Position numbers and translations under genes: made by a program
Shown here: positions 8,596-16,301 of the stretch, piece after piece
Numbering within the stretch: the stretch's first letter is position 1
How the letters are laid out: each line of letters begins with the position of its first letter
Source: Motiliproteus sp.
GTDB lineage: Bacteria > Pseudomonadota > Gammaproteobacteria > Pseudomonadales > Balneatricaceae
Assembly (NCBI GenBank): GCA_026196225.1
Contig: JAPHRD010000113.1
Coordinates: 1-32,578, forward strand
DNA length: 32,578 bases
Direction: 5' to 3'
Notes under the pieces: model-generated
What the model was told of the DNA's origin: nothing
The model's input: only the letters and a program-made list of their open reading frames with translations
Databases searched by the model: none

Positions 8596-9366
8596 TTACC
8601 AAGAAATGTCCGCTGACAGTATCAGTTTCACACTCATAACTATAGAGATAGTCACCACCAGTGGGCGAATCAAGGCAGCACCTTTTCGCACGACCATTTT
8701 TGCCCCCAGCTGCCCCCCCAATAGCTGGCCGGCGGCCATGGTCAAACCGATGCTCCAGACCACCTGTCCGCCAAGAATAAAAAACAGCAGCGAGGCGATG
8801 TTGCTGGTGAAATTCAGTACTTTGGTATGGGCGGTCGCTTTAGTCAGACCAAATCCCATTAGCGTGACAAAAGCGATGGCAAAAAAGGAGCCGGTACCTG
8901 GTCCAAAAAAACCGTCGTAGAAGCCGATGCCACCGCCAATTAATAGGGCAAACAATCCCTGACTGATGCGTTGATGTGCATCCTCCTCCGCCATGGTGGG
9001 TGAAAACCAGAAGTAAGCAGCGGTGGCGATCAGCAATACCGGAATGGCCAAGGTCAGGAAGGAGGGATCAAGACGCTGCACCAGCAAGGTACCCAGCGCC
9101 GAGCCCACAAAGGTGCAGATAACCATGGTAATAATCTGCCGGGGTTCAACCAATCCCCGTCGGATAAAATACCAGCTGGCCGAAAAGGTACCGAAACTAC
9201 CCTGCAATTTATTGGTGGCCAACGCCTGGGCAGGTGTTAACCCGGCAAACATCAGTAACGGCAGTGCCACCAGCCCTCCACCGCCAGCAGCAGCATCGAT
9301 AAAACCGGCCAACAGCCCACCGCAAAATAACAGCAGCAACAACCATACTGTGATCTCAATTTCCAT
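8596..9366 (-). CDS. TSUP (TauE/SafE) family membrane permease
   Basis: A 256-residue integral membrane protein with about eight hydrophobic segments. The family's N-terminal glycine-rich signature lies near residues 16-36 (GGLLAGFIDAAAGGGG) and an internal GGGIGFYDGFFGPGTGSF follows in the second half; these two related halves are typical of the TSUP fold. Family members move organosulfur or carboxylate anions such as sulfite, sulfoacetate or taurine products across the inner membrane. The substrate here cannot be told from the sequence. The gene lies 31 bases after the GST gene and 26 bases before the M14 peptidase gene on the same strand. No convincing ribosome site precedes the ATG, which may suggest translational coupling with the upstream gene. 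Confidence 0.88.
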   Translation of the reverse strand: MEIEITVWLLLLLFCGGLLAGFIDAAAGGGGLVALPLLMFAGLTPAQALATNKLQGSFGTFSASWYFIRRGLVEPRQIITMVICTFVGSALGTLLVQRLDPSFLTLAIPVLLIATAAYFWFSPTMAEEDAHQRISQGLFALLIGGGIGFYDGFFGPGTGSFFAIAFVTLMGFGLTKATAHTKVLNFTSNIASLLFFILGGQVVWSIGLTMAAGQLLGGQLGAKMVVRKGAALIRPLVVTISIVMSVKLILSADISW

Positions 9367-9397
9367 CAGTGGCGGGCTCTAGTCACACAAAATACAC

Positions 9398-10030
9398 TCA
9401 TAGGGTTTCGGGCACAGCCATGCCACGCTTGACGAAATCATACTCACCCATCCCTTTTGCCCATTGGGCCACGGCCGGAAATTCATCCCACTGAATCCCC
9501 TGCCACTCATGACGCATGGCCCAGGGATAGATGGCGAAATCGGCAATACTCAGCTGATCGCAAACGTATTCACGCCCCGTCAGCTGTTTATCAAGCACCT
9601 GCCATAGCCGTCGACTTTCATCGCTGTAGCGTTTGATGCTGTAGGGCACTTGCTCTTTGGCAAAACGACGAAAATGGTGAGCCTGTCCCAACATCGGTCC
9701 GAATCCACCCATCTGCCACATTAGCCACTGCTGGACCTGGTAATGGCCCGCCGGATCACTACTGACATCTGGTAAATAGCGACCGCCCTTGTTGGCCAGA
9801 TAGATGAGAATGGCACCGCTTTCGAACAGGCTAATCGCATTGCCATCCGGACCGTCATGATCAACGATAGCGGGGATTCGATTGTTGGGGCTAAGGGCTA
9901 GGAACTGAGGAAGAAACTGCTCCCGCTTACCGATATTGACGGGGAAAATCCGATAGTCGAATCCGCAGGCTTCCAGCATGATGGATATCTTGCGCCCGTT
10001 AGGCGTGCCCCATGTATAAAGATCAATCAT
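9398..10030 (-). CDS. YfcG-like glutathione S-transferase / disulfide-bond oxidoreductase
   Basis: A 210-residue Nu-class-like glutathione transferase. The N-terminal thioredoxin fold starts MIDLYTWGTPNGRK, placing Thr9 and Asn11 at the glutathione-contact positions of E. coli YfcG, followed by SPNNRIPAIVD (cis-proline loop) and ESGAIL. An all-helical C-terminal domain follows. There is no active-site cysteine, as in YfcG, which uses bound glutathione for disulfide reductase activity. I prefer the ATG at 10030 because it reproduces the YfcG N-terminus; an ATG at 10036 would add two residues. It is the first gene of the minus-strand run GST-TSUP-M14-pepQ, divergent from the methionine sulfoxide reductase gene, so two thiol/oxidation-repair functions may share a control region. 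Confidence 0.87.
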   Translation of the reverse strand: MIDLYTWGTPNGRKISIMLEACGFDYRIFPVNIGKREQFLPQFLALSPNNRIPAIVDHDGPDGNAISLFESGAILIYLANKGGRYLPDVSSDPAGHYQVQQWLMWQMGGFGPMLGQAHHFRRFAKEQVPYSIKRYSDESRRLWQVLDKQLTGREYVCDQLSIADFAIYPWAMRHEWQGIQWDEFPAVAQWAKGMGEYDFVKRGMAVPETL

Positions 10031-10036
10031 AGCCAT

Positions 10037-10325
10037 ACCCCAGATCCGAGACGCTCATCACATTTATTTACGCAAGGATGAAACATACCATCATTGTTTG
10101 TCGTCTAGACCAATGCAAGGGGCGCTAGCTATTTTCTAGCAGCGACACTTATTTCTAATAGCAGCACCGAGTTCTAACAGCACTGATAAGTTAACTAAAC
10201 TTTTTGAATCCATCGGCAACGATGTTGCGTATAGATGTTAAGGAACAGTATTCATGTCCTAAAATTTCAAACTGTTCGCGTGCAACTTTCATCATTTAAG
10301 CGCGCATCTAAAGGAGAGTCATTCG
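10037..10325. promoter_or_regulatory. Divergent control region between GST operon and msrAB
   Basis: A 289-base non-coding stretch separating two divergent starts. It holds three imperfect copies of a roughly 20-base unit beginning TTCTA and containing CAGC (10133-10151, 10152-10171, 10172-10190), then a small GCAAC-GAT-GTTGC palindrome (10216-10228). A strong AAAGGAGAG ribosome site lies before the msrAB ATG. I cannot place a convincing sigma-70 promoter with confidence. Confidence 0.5.
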
Positions 10326-11465
10326 ATGATTAAGCGAGTATCTGCAGTGGTTGCAGCCCTTTTGGTCGCCGCAGGCCTAAGCCAGGCAGCAATGGAATCC
10401 GGCGCGAAGGAATCCATGAAGGCGATGCAATCCGAAACCATGACCAAAACCGCAATTTTTGCTGGCGGTTGTTTCTGGTGCAGCGAATCCGATTTCGAGA
10501 AGTTACCCGGTGTTATTGACGCGATTTCCGGTTACACCGGTGGCCAGGTAGAGAATCCCAGCTACCGCCAAGTTTCATCGGGAAAGACCCGTCATGTGGA
10601 AGCCGTCGAAGTTCACTATGATCCCAGCAAAGTCAGCTATAACGATCTGTTGGAAGTCTACTGGCGCCACGTCAATCCCACCGATAGCGGTGGCCAGTTC
10701 GTTGATCGTGGATACCAGTACAGTCCGCATATCTACTATCAGACCGACGCCGAAAAACAGACCGCCGAACAATCCAGAGATCGCTTACAAGCCTCCGGGC
10801 GTTTCGATACTCCCTTGGCCACAGGCATCCATCAGGCGGTAAAATTCTGGCCAGCGGAGGACTACCATCAGGACTATTACAAGCGTAACCCGATCCGCTA
10901 TAAATACTATCGGTACAACTCCGGACGGGATCAATATATCGATAAGGTATGGGGTGATGCACGCCACTACACACCGGCTGGACCCGAGTCAAAAGCCATG
11001 AGTAGCACTAGTTCGATGAAGAAGAGCTATAGCAAACCCGATGACAGTATTCTAAAGAAGACGTTAACGTCTTTACAGTATCAGGTCACTCAGCATGAAG
11101 GCACAGAGCGCGCTTACAAAAACGAATATTGGAACGAAAAACGAGACGGCATCTATGTGGATATTGTCAGTGGTGAACCGCTATTTTCCTCGCTGGACAA
11201 ATATGACTCTAAAACCGGCTGGCCCAGTTTCACCCGCCCTCTGGTTGATGAGCACGTGGTTACTCGTACCGATTTCAAGCTGGTTTTCCCTCGTACCGAA
11301 GTACGCAGCAAATATGCAGACTCCCATTTGGGACATGTGTTCAGGGATGGTCCTGAACCGACAGGATTGCGCTATTGCATCAACTCTGCGGCCATGCGTT
11401 TTATCCCGGTAGAACAATTACAGCAATCCGGCTACGGCGAATACCTAGCCCTGTTTGACCAGTAG
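10326..11465 (+). CDS. msrAB: Exported bifunctional methionine sulfoxide reductase MsrA-MsrB
   Basis: A 379-residue fusion repairing oxidised methionine. A signal peptide (about 1-22, ending LSQAA) implies a periplasmic or envelope location. MsrA (about 40-210) has GGCFWC with C49 and C52, then the domain ends in YNSGRDQY without the usual C-terminal resolving cysteines. MsrB (about 240-365) has [21 protein letters not shown] and catalytic C351 in RYCINSAA. The zinc CxxC pairs of many MsrB proteins are absent (VDIVSG replaces the first), and the usual resolving Cys before GWPSF is Thr. The protein has only three cysteines. It follows a strong AAAGGAGAG site and is followed by an intrinsic terminator, so is a single-gene unit. 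No thioredoxin-like (PilB-type) domain is fused and none is adjacent. Confidence 0.94.
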   Translation: MIKRVSAVVAALLVAAGLSQAAMESGAKESMKAMQSETMTKTAIFAGGCFWCSESDFEKLPGVIDAISGYTGGQVENPSYRQVSSGKTRHVEAVEVHYDPSKVSYNDLLEVYWRHVNPTDSGGQFVDRGYQYSPHIYYQTDAEKQTAEQSRDRLQASGRFDTPLATGIHQAVKFWPAEDYHQDYYKRNPIRYKYYRYNSGRDQYIDKVWGDARHYTPAGPESKAMSSTSSMKKSYSKPDDSILKKTLTSLQYQVTQHEGTERAYKNEYWNEKRDGIYVDIVSGEPLFSSLDKYDSKTGWPSFTRPLVDEHVVTRTDFKLVFPRTEVRSKYADSHLGHVFRDGPEPTGLRYCINSAAMRFIPVEQLQQSGYGEYLALFDQ

Positions 11466-11501
11466 AGCCAAACAGCCATACCCTCTCCTGAGAAAGATCT
11501 T

Positions 11502-11523
11502 GGCCCCTAACGGGGCCTTTTTT
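11502..11523 (+). terminator. Rho-independent terminator of msrAB
   Basis: A perfect six-base-pair stem GGCCCC/GGGGCC with loop TAAC, followed by six T. It begins 37 bases after the msrAB stop codon and ends that transcript. Confidence 0.9.
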
Positions 11524-11660
11524 GTTGTTCTACCTAGAATTAGAACACCACAGCTTGAAGAAGATTATTCTATGGTGCCCAAAAAATCTTATCCCGCATC
11601 GCCAAAGCATTCCACATCCTGATCTGCTTTTGCCGCGTCAAAGACCAGTGAAGCATCTTT

Positions 11661-11709
11661 ATTTAGCGGAAAACTATCTCGGCTGCCTCAACACCTCAAC
11701 CCGCTAAAT
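11661..11709. repeat. Inverted repeat spanning the stop codon of the TonB-dependent receptor
   Basis: Perfect 9-base arms ATTTAGCGG (11661-11669) and CCGCTAAAT (11701-11709) are separated by 31 bases. The right arm contains the receptor's TAG stop. No T-run follows on the minus strand, so it may be a transcript-end structure rather than a classic terminator. The rest of 11524-11703 shows no supported gene. Confidence 0.5.
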
Positions 11710-13827
11710 CTGGTAAGCGGCTTGCAGCCACAGACTCCTGCTTTCCAGAGGGTAGTCATCTGGTACCGAGCTACCGGCCGGTTCTTCTGCATGACTGTCC
11801 AGAAGGTTTTTAACAATCAAGGATAACTTCAACTGCCCCCCTTTCAATTGATAATCCACACGACTATTAAACCAATGGTAATCGTCAATTTCGTCACGAC
11901 TATCGCCACTGGCTCGAGGACGAGAACCGATCCAGTAATGCTGCAAAGACGCACTTAATTGCTCGTTAAGGCGATAGTTGAGATCCAAGTAGGTGCTGTG
12001 CTGAGGCGCATCCGCTACATCTTCACCCGTATCAGCATCCTCGGCATGCTGAAAAGCGTAATTTCCGTACACCTTAAACTGGTGTGAAGCTTGCCAGAAT
12101 AACTCCAACTCAATGCCATATCCCTCTTGTTTACGGGCGTTTTGAGCCTGTTGAACACTGCCCATAGTCACCGTATCGATCAGGTCATTAGCCTCATAAG
12201 CGAACAGGCTGAGCTTGATGCTGGTATCAAAATCGGGGCGATAGTCAAAAGTCAGCTCCAAAGTCTCAATCTCTTCGGGCTCTAGATCTGGATTGCCTAA
12301 CGCTGCCGGATTGTTAATCAGATACTGCTCGCTAAACGCAGGGGCTCGAAAAGCCGTACCGTAGAGCAACTTAGTCGTAAGACGCTGATTGGTATCCCAC
12401 ACCAGAGCAATTCGCGGATTGATTGAACTGCCAAAATCGGAATAATGGTCCCAGCGGACACCCGAGGTCAGAGACCAACTGTTGCTAAACTGCCATTCGT
12501 CCTGCAAGGAAATAAAGTAATGGGTCCGGCGTTGATCTTCCAAGAAGATGTTTGGGGTGCCGGTAACATCGGTGAGGGTTCCATCGATCACCGGAACCGT
12601 GCCATCGATAACACCCGGCCCAAAATTCTTCAACTCTTCGGTATCGAACTCTTCCTGAGTCCAGCCCCCGGCCATACGAACCAGATGATTATTGAGTCCA
12701 CTGTATACCGTAGACAATTCAGCCTCGATAATAGAACCCTCTCCGCGAGGATTGCCAATATAGCCATCGGTAAAGGTTACAAAACCCGAGAACGGGGTTG
12801 AAAAGGCATTACCATCGGTACCCACCGGCAAGGTACTACCGGCAGGAAAAAGAACTAAAAAGACATCTTCGCGGCCCTGCATATAAGACAGATTACTGGC
12901 TAAACTCCAGCTGCTATTGATCTGATTATCATAGCCTAAGCGTACCCGCCACAACTCCCCATCTTGATAGCCTCGATTGTCTATGGCATTGGCAGCTCCC
13001 ACACCCACGCCGGCATCTGATTGCCTCCAGTACCAATTCTCCAGCAACCAATTCTCGTAACCCAGATCAATCTGAAGATTGGTGGTTTCATAACGGCTGC
13101 TTATCGCACCGGGAGCGAGGGACGCATTGCTACCTAAAGCTGTATCTAAACTGGTTTGACGATCTGCGTTGATAATACGGCTATCATCACCGTTAGATTG
13201 TTGATGTTCCAGCGCAAAAGATAGGGATAACTGATTTGACCGAAATCCGTTACGCAACCAGAAATCCCGACTATTAAAACTACCGTAGCGGACACCTGCT
13301 TCACCATCCAGATTGTCGTCGGCAGTGTTAGTAATGATGTTTACAACACCACTGAAGGCATCAGCACCATAGATCGCTGAGCCTGGTCCACGGATAACCT
13401 CAATTCGCTTGACGTTGCTTAATGGCATCCTAAAAGCGGAAGGCAAACCACTGTTGTAGCTGTTCTTGAATTTAGTACCGTTCAGCAACACCAGCACCTG
13501 CGGATTAAAACCAGTTTGAATACCCCGAATAGAAAACACCGGGGCCAAGCGCCTAACACTGGACGGCATGGCATGAAGACCAGGAACCCGTTCCATCACT
13601 TCGCTGAGATTGGTCGCCCCCATAGCATCGATTTGCTGACGAGTGATTACACTGGCCACAGCGGGGGCTTTATTCAAGGGGATCTCGGTGCCGGTAGCAA
13701 CACTGACCAGCTCTTCTTCGCTGTATAGCTCAGAAAAAACTTGGGAAACTTCAGCAGCATCCGTGCTGGCCGCACCATAGGGAGATAGCAATAGGGCTGA
13801 AAACCACAGTCTGTAATCGATTTTCAT
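11704..13827 (-). CDS. TonB-dependent outer-membrane receptor
   Basis: A 707-residue outer-membrane receptor. A signal peptide covers about residues 1-25. The plug domain (about 45-165) shows ATGTEIPLNKAPAVASVIT, the typical LSEVMERVPGLH, FSIRGIQ, VLVLLNG and the strong RIEVIRGPGSAIYGADAFSGVVNIIT signature. A 22-strand-type beta barrel fills the rest, with the usual NPDLEPEEIETLELTFDYR segment near the C-terminus, and it ends WLQAAYQI rather than in the common terminal Phe. It would import a large ligand using TonB-ExbB-ExbD energy; ligand class (iron chelate, heme, cobalamin, other) is not readable. No periplasmic or ABC partner is adjacent, so it is encoded alone, with its own upstream region shared with the divergent elaA. 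Confidence 0.92.
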   Translation of the reverse strand: MKIDYRLWFSALLLSPYGAASTDAAEVSQVFSELYSEEELVSVATGTEIPLNKAPAVASVITRQQIDAMGATNLSEVMERVPGLHAMPSSVRRLAPVFSIRGIQTGFNPQVLVLLNGTKFKNSYNSGLPSAFRMPLSNVKRIEVIRGPGSAIYGADAFSGVVNIITNTADDNLDGEAGVRYGSFNSRDFWLRNGFRSNQLSLSFALEHQQSNGDDSRIINADRQTSLDTALGSNASLAPGAISSRYETTNLQIDLGYENWLLENWYWRQSDAGVGVGAANAIDNRGYQDGELWRVRLGYDNQINSSWSLASNLSYMQGREDVFLVLFPAGSTLPVGTDGNAFSTPFSGFVTFTDGYIGNPRGEGSIIEAELSTVYSGLNNHLVRMAGGWTQEEFDTEELKNFGPGVIDGTVPVIDGTLTDVTGTPNIFLEDQRRTHYFISLQDEWQFSNSWSLTSGVRWDHYSDFGSSINPRIALVWDTNQRLTTKLLYGTAFRAPAFSEQYLINNPAALGNPDLEPEEIETLELTFDYRPDFDTSIKLSLFAYEANDLIDTVTMGSVQQAQNARKQEGYGIELELFWQASHQFKVYGNYAFQHAEDADTGEDVADAPQHSTYLDLNYRLNEQLSASLQHYWIGSRPRASGDSRDEIDDYHWFNSRVDYQLKGGQLKLSLIVKNLLDSHAEEPAGSSVPDDYPLESRSLWLQAAYQI

Positions 13828-14132
13828 GTAAAGTCTTCGTTCTAATCCGTTAATTTTCGACTCTACATCTGTCGACTATGTTGCTTGTTTGATTTCCATA
13901 CGCTGGCTGAAATTCCATCCTCAGTGAGCAATTAAGAACCAAATACATTCTATCTAGATCCTCACTAATTTAAAGCTTATAGCGACAAACCAAGTTACTA
14001 ATCTTATGAAAGTATTGAAAAAAATGCTTTATCTCATTCTAGTAACCGACACCATTTCGTTGGATAATCTACAAGCTCAAATACATTCCTGCTTAGAACA
14101 TAAAAATATAACTCCACAGCATGTACCCGGCT
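13828..14132. promoter_or_regulatory. AT-rich divergent region between the TonB receptor gene and elaA
   Basis: About 300 bases without a gene. An 11-base direct repeat CAAATACATTC occurs at 13940-13950 and 14078-14088. I looked for a Fur-box-like palindrome and did not find a convincing one. Promoters for both flanking genes must lie here, but I cannot fix them. Confidence 0.4.
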
Positions 14133-14597
14133 ATGAATAACCTGCAATGGCAAACCAAATCCTTCAATCAACTCAGCATTCATGAGCTCTATCAAATACT
14201 CAAACTACGGGTCGATATTTTCGTAGTTGAGCAATGCTGTCCCTATCCGGAGCTGGACGACAAAGACCGAGATGAACAAACCCTGCACCTGTTTGCCGTA
14301 AGTGGAGATCAGATCGTTGCCTATAGCAGACTGCTGCCCCCCGGCTGCAGCTTTCCAGAAGCCAGCATTGGTCGGGTTGTCATCGCCCCCAATTACCGTG
14401 GAAAGGACATTGGACGCACGCTGATGGCTGAATCGATGAAGCAGGTGCGGTCTCAATGGCAAGGAACTGACATCTGCATCGGCGCCCAGGCTCGCCTGAC
14501 GAATTTCTATAAGTCTCTGGGCTTTAAGGAGATATCCGACCACTACATGGAAGACGGGATCGAGCATGTGAATATGCTGGCAGCCGCTATCGACTAA
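14133..14597 (+). CDS. elaA: ElaA-type GNAT N-acetyltransferase
   Basis: A 154-residue GNAT acyltransferase closely resembling E. coli ElaA, with the recognisable segments LRVDIFVVEQCCPYPELD, VAYSRLLP, SIGRVVIAPNYRGKDIGRTLM (acetyl-CoA pyrophosphate loop, R/Q-x-x-G-x-G/A type) and GAQARLTNFYKSLGF. It would transfer an acetyl group from acetyl-CoA to an unknown amine. I prefer the ATG at 14133 because MNNLQWQ aligns with the ElaA N-terminus; an ATG at 14121 would add four residues. Neither start has a good ribosome site. It stands alone between a divergent receptor gene and the downstream DUF2470-like gene, separated from the latter by a 9-base inverted repeat. Confidence 0.88.
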   Translation: MNNLQWQTKSFNQLSIHELYQILKLRVDIFVVEQCCPYPELDDKDRDEQTLHLFAVSGDQIVAYSRLLPPGCSFPEASIGRVVIAPNYRGKDIGRTLMAESMKQVRSQWQGTDICIGAQARLTNFYKSLGFKEISDHYMEDGIEHVNMLAAAID

Positions 14598-14621
14598 AAA
14601 TTAAGCAAACCCGCCCACTAT

Positions 14622-14650
14622 TTTCTATGCTTAGGGATGTAGCATAGAAA
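14622..14650. repeat. 9-base inverted repeat upstream of the DUF2470-like gene
   Basis: Arms TTTCTATGC (14622-14630) and GCATAGAAA (14642-14650) are perfect complements around an 11-base spacer. There is no T-run after it on either strand, so an operator or a transcript-end hairpin is more likely than a standard terminator. It lies 20 bases before the ATG at 14670. Confidence 0.6.
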
Positions 14651-14669
14651 TATCTTCGAGGGCACCACG

Positions 14670-15032
14670 ATGAATACAGACCCCAGCCACGGACTCAGTG
14701 CACAGGAATCCCAAAAAATTGTCCAATCCATGAATGCCGACAGATCCGACGACTTGTTGCTTTACGCTCAGGTCTACGGAAAACAGAGCGGCGCTAAAGC
14801 TGCCAGTCTGGTCAACATGGACCAGGAAGGCATGGACCTAGAGCTGGAATTCCTCTATTCCGAACCTAAACGCTTAAATATCCAATTCCATGAGCCTATC
14901 AAGGATGCGCAGGACGCCATTCTGCACTTCGATCTGATGACCCAAAAGGCCCATGATATCCTTGGCCATAACAGCAACGAATCGATCGGACGAACCATCT
15001 TCAAAATGCTTCCGGAGTGGCTTAAGCACTAA
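14670..15032 (+). CDS. DUF2470-like small protein
   Basis: A 120-residue soluble protein. Residues about 20-95 look like a stand-alone DUF2470 domain, usually found at the C-terminus of heme-utilisation / pyridoxamine-phosphate-oxidase-like proteins: MNADRSDDLLLYAQ, a central MDQEGMDLELE and the basic-hydrophobic RLNIQFHEPIKDA. The usual His of the MNADHxD motif is Arg here. The family is linked to heme handling, but this lone copy lacks the flavin-binding-like partner domain, so function is unknown. A GAGG ribosome site precedes the ATG by about eight bases and a strong terminator follows, making it a single-gene unit. The domain call is from remembered family pattern, not a search. Confidence 0.7.
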   Translation: MNTDPSHGLSAQESQKIVQSMNADRSDDLLLYAQVYGKQSGAKAASLVNMDQEGMDLELEFLYSEPKRLNIQFHEPIKDAQDAILHFDLMTQKAHDILGHNSNESIGRTIFKMLPEWLKH

Positions 15033-15063
15033 GAAAACGCGCACGAACTCCCAAGTAAGCTTT

Positions 15064-15089
15064 CCCTCATCTTCGGATGAGGGATTTTT
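15064..15089 (+). terminator. Rho-independent terminator after the DUF2470-like gene
   Basis: A perfect eight-base-pair stem CCCTCATC/GATGAGGG closed by a stable TTCG tetraloop, followed by A and five T. It lies 31 bases after the stop codon. Confidence 0.93.
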
Positions 15090-15204
15090 ATGGTCGTATA
15101 GAATTCTGTTCTAGAAAACCATGTCAGCTTTCTTTACGTTATGGACGGGGGTATTGATCACCTGAAAAATAACACTGCCCTTTAGCTCTGGCTTGGCAGA
15201 TCAT

Positions 15205-15220
15205 CGGCACAGCTCTTGCG
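15205..15220 (+). promoter_or_regulatory. Candidate sigma-54 (-24/-12) promoter
   Basis: The sequence CGGCACAGCTCTTGCG matches the sigma-54 pattern: GGCAC, five bases, TTGC, with exactly ten bases between GG (15206-15207) and GC (15218-15219). Transcription would begin near 15231, about 30 bases before the ATG of the small membrane protein. A TAGAA-N5-TTCTA inverted repeat at 15099-15113, about 100 bases upstream, could be an activator site. Confidence 0.6.
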
Positions 15221-15260
15221 TGTTTTTATTGGATGGCACCTTCAACAGGAGGTGTTAACC

Positions 15261-15416
15261 ATGATAACCAAATCAACCATAACCACACTGTTGCTTATCG
15301 GCCTGCCAGCCCAAGAACCTGAATGGCAGGTATTTTTCAACGAATCTGCAACAACATCGCTATTTGCATTAGCGGTTATCCTTCTCTGCCTAATGATCCA
15401 ACTTGAGAAGAAATAG
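15261..15416 (+). CDS. 51-residue single-pass membrane protein, unknown function
   Basis: I do not recognise this gene. It is a 51-residue product starting MITKSTITTLLLIGLPAQ, with a polar middle (EPEWQVFFNESATT) and one clear hydrophobic helix at about 31-46 (LFALAVILLCLMIQ) ending in LEKK. The ATG at 15261 is chosen because an excellent AGGAGGTG ribosome site lies about seven bases upstream; the frame is open to 15216 but that region overlaps the predicted promoter. A sigma-54-like promoter precedes it and a terminator-like hairpin follows, so it forms its own transcription unit. It resembles small stress- or regulator-type membrane proteins only in general architecture. Confidence 0.65.
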   Translation: MITKSTITTLLLIGLPAQEPEWQVFFNESATTSLFALAVILLCLMIQLEKK

Positions 15417-15432
15417 AGGAACGTGCCGGAGC

Positions 15433-15452
15433 GGGTGCGTTAACACCCTTTT
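15433..15452 (+). terminator. Weak terminator-like hairpin after the 51-residue gene
   Basis: A five-base-pair stem GGGTG/CACCC with loop CGTTAA is followed by four T. A second hairpin, GCCCC-TCT-GGGGC, lies at 15461-15473 without a T-run. Together they probably end the small-gene transcript and lie beyond the 3' end of the convergent response-regulator gene. Confidence 0.5.
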
Positions 15453-15532
15453 GCTTTCGCGCCCCTCTGGGGCAAAGTCTGACCTAATCTCTAGGATTGA
15501 ATCTCTCACAAAACTTTAGGTTTGAGAGCCTT

Positions 15533-16261
15533 CTAATCACTCCAGCTAACTTCGGCCACAAACATATAACCGGCACCATAAACCGTTTTGATAATCTTGG
15601 GGTCTTTCGGATCCGCTTCTAGCTTTTTACGGATACGGGACATTCGAACATCAATGCTGCGATCAAACGGCATCGATTCACGCCCCATCAAACGCCCCAT
15701 CAGTTGATCACGGGACAACACCTGCTTGGGGGATTTCAGCAACACGCAAAGCAGCTCTGATTCTGCCGAACTTAGCTCCGTGGTTTCTCCTTCAGCCGAC
15801 TTCAAGGTCAATGTGGATGGGGTGTAGCTCCAGCCAGCAAATTGCGCTTCACTATGGCTGGAGACCTGGATTTCTGACGGCTGCGATTCCAAGCGCCGAC
15901 AGACACTTTTTACCCGTGCAACCAGTTCACGGGGATCAAAGGGTTTGATAATGTAATCATCGGCACCGACCTCCAAACCGAATACCCGATCCGGAAGACT
16001 ACCTCGCCCGGTGAGGATCACCACGCCGATCTGATGGGTTTCACAGAGTTCCCGCACCAAACCCATGCCGTCCATATCCGGTAAACCCAGGTCAACAATG
16101 CAGAGATCCGGTTGGCGATGCTTAATCGAACGGGAAGCCTGGGTACCGGTATCAAAGGTCCGAGTTTCAAAACCAAAGTTTTCCAGTTCACGGCATACCA
16201 GGGTCGCGATATCAGGCTCATCTTCAATTACATAGATCAGTTTCTTGCTAGTCACTGGCAT
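15533..16261 (-). CDS. OmpR/PhoB-family response regulator
   Basis: A 242-residue DNA-binding response regulator. The receiver domain (about 8-122) has the acidic pair ED at 13-14, phosphoacceptor D57 (CIVDLGLPDMDG), T84 and K106 (IIKPF). A winged-helix output domain (about 140-238) carries SSAESELLCVLL, RDQLMGRLMGR, DRSIDVRMSRIRKKLE and the C-terminal TVYGAGYMF hairpin. It would be phosphorylated by the hybrid kinase encoded 40 bases upstream on the same strand and act on DNA as a dimer at direct or inverted repeats. An AGGA ribosome site precedes the ATG. The likeliest target is the divergent ABC importer operon; this is inferred from position only. Confidence 0.93.
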   Translation of the reverse strand: MPVTSKKLIYVIEDEPDIATLVCRELENFGFETRTFDTGTQASRSIKHRQPDLCIVDLGLPDMDGMGLVRELCETHQIGVVILTGRGSLPDRVFGLEVGADDYIIKPFDPRELVARVKSVCRRLESQPSEIQVSSHSEAQFAGWSYTPSTLTLKSAEGETTELSSAESELLCVLLKSPKQVLSRDQLMGRLMGRESMPFDRSIDVRMSRIRKKLEADPKDPKIIKTVYGAGYMFVAEVSWSD

Positions 16262-16301
16262 CAGTTCCTATTGTTACCCACGTTCAACACCCCACCAAGC
16301 C

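Noticed and set aside
11522-11707. A 61-codon plus-strand frame between msrAB and the receptor gene.
   Set aside because: It begins inside the msrAB terminator T-run region, has no ribosome site and its sequence looks random.
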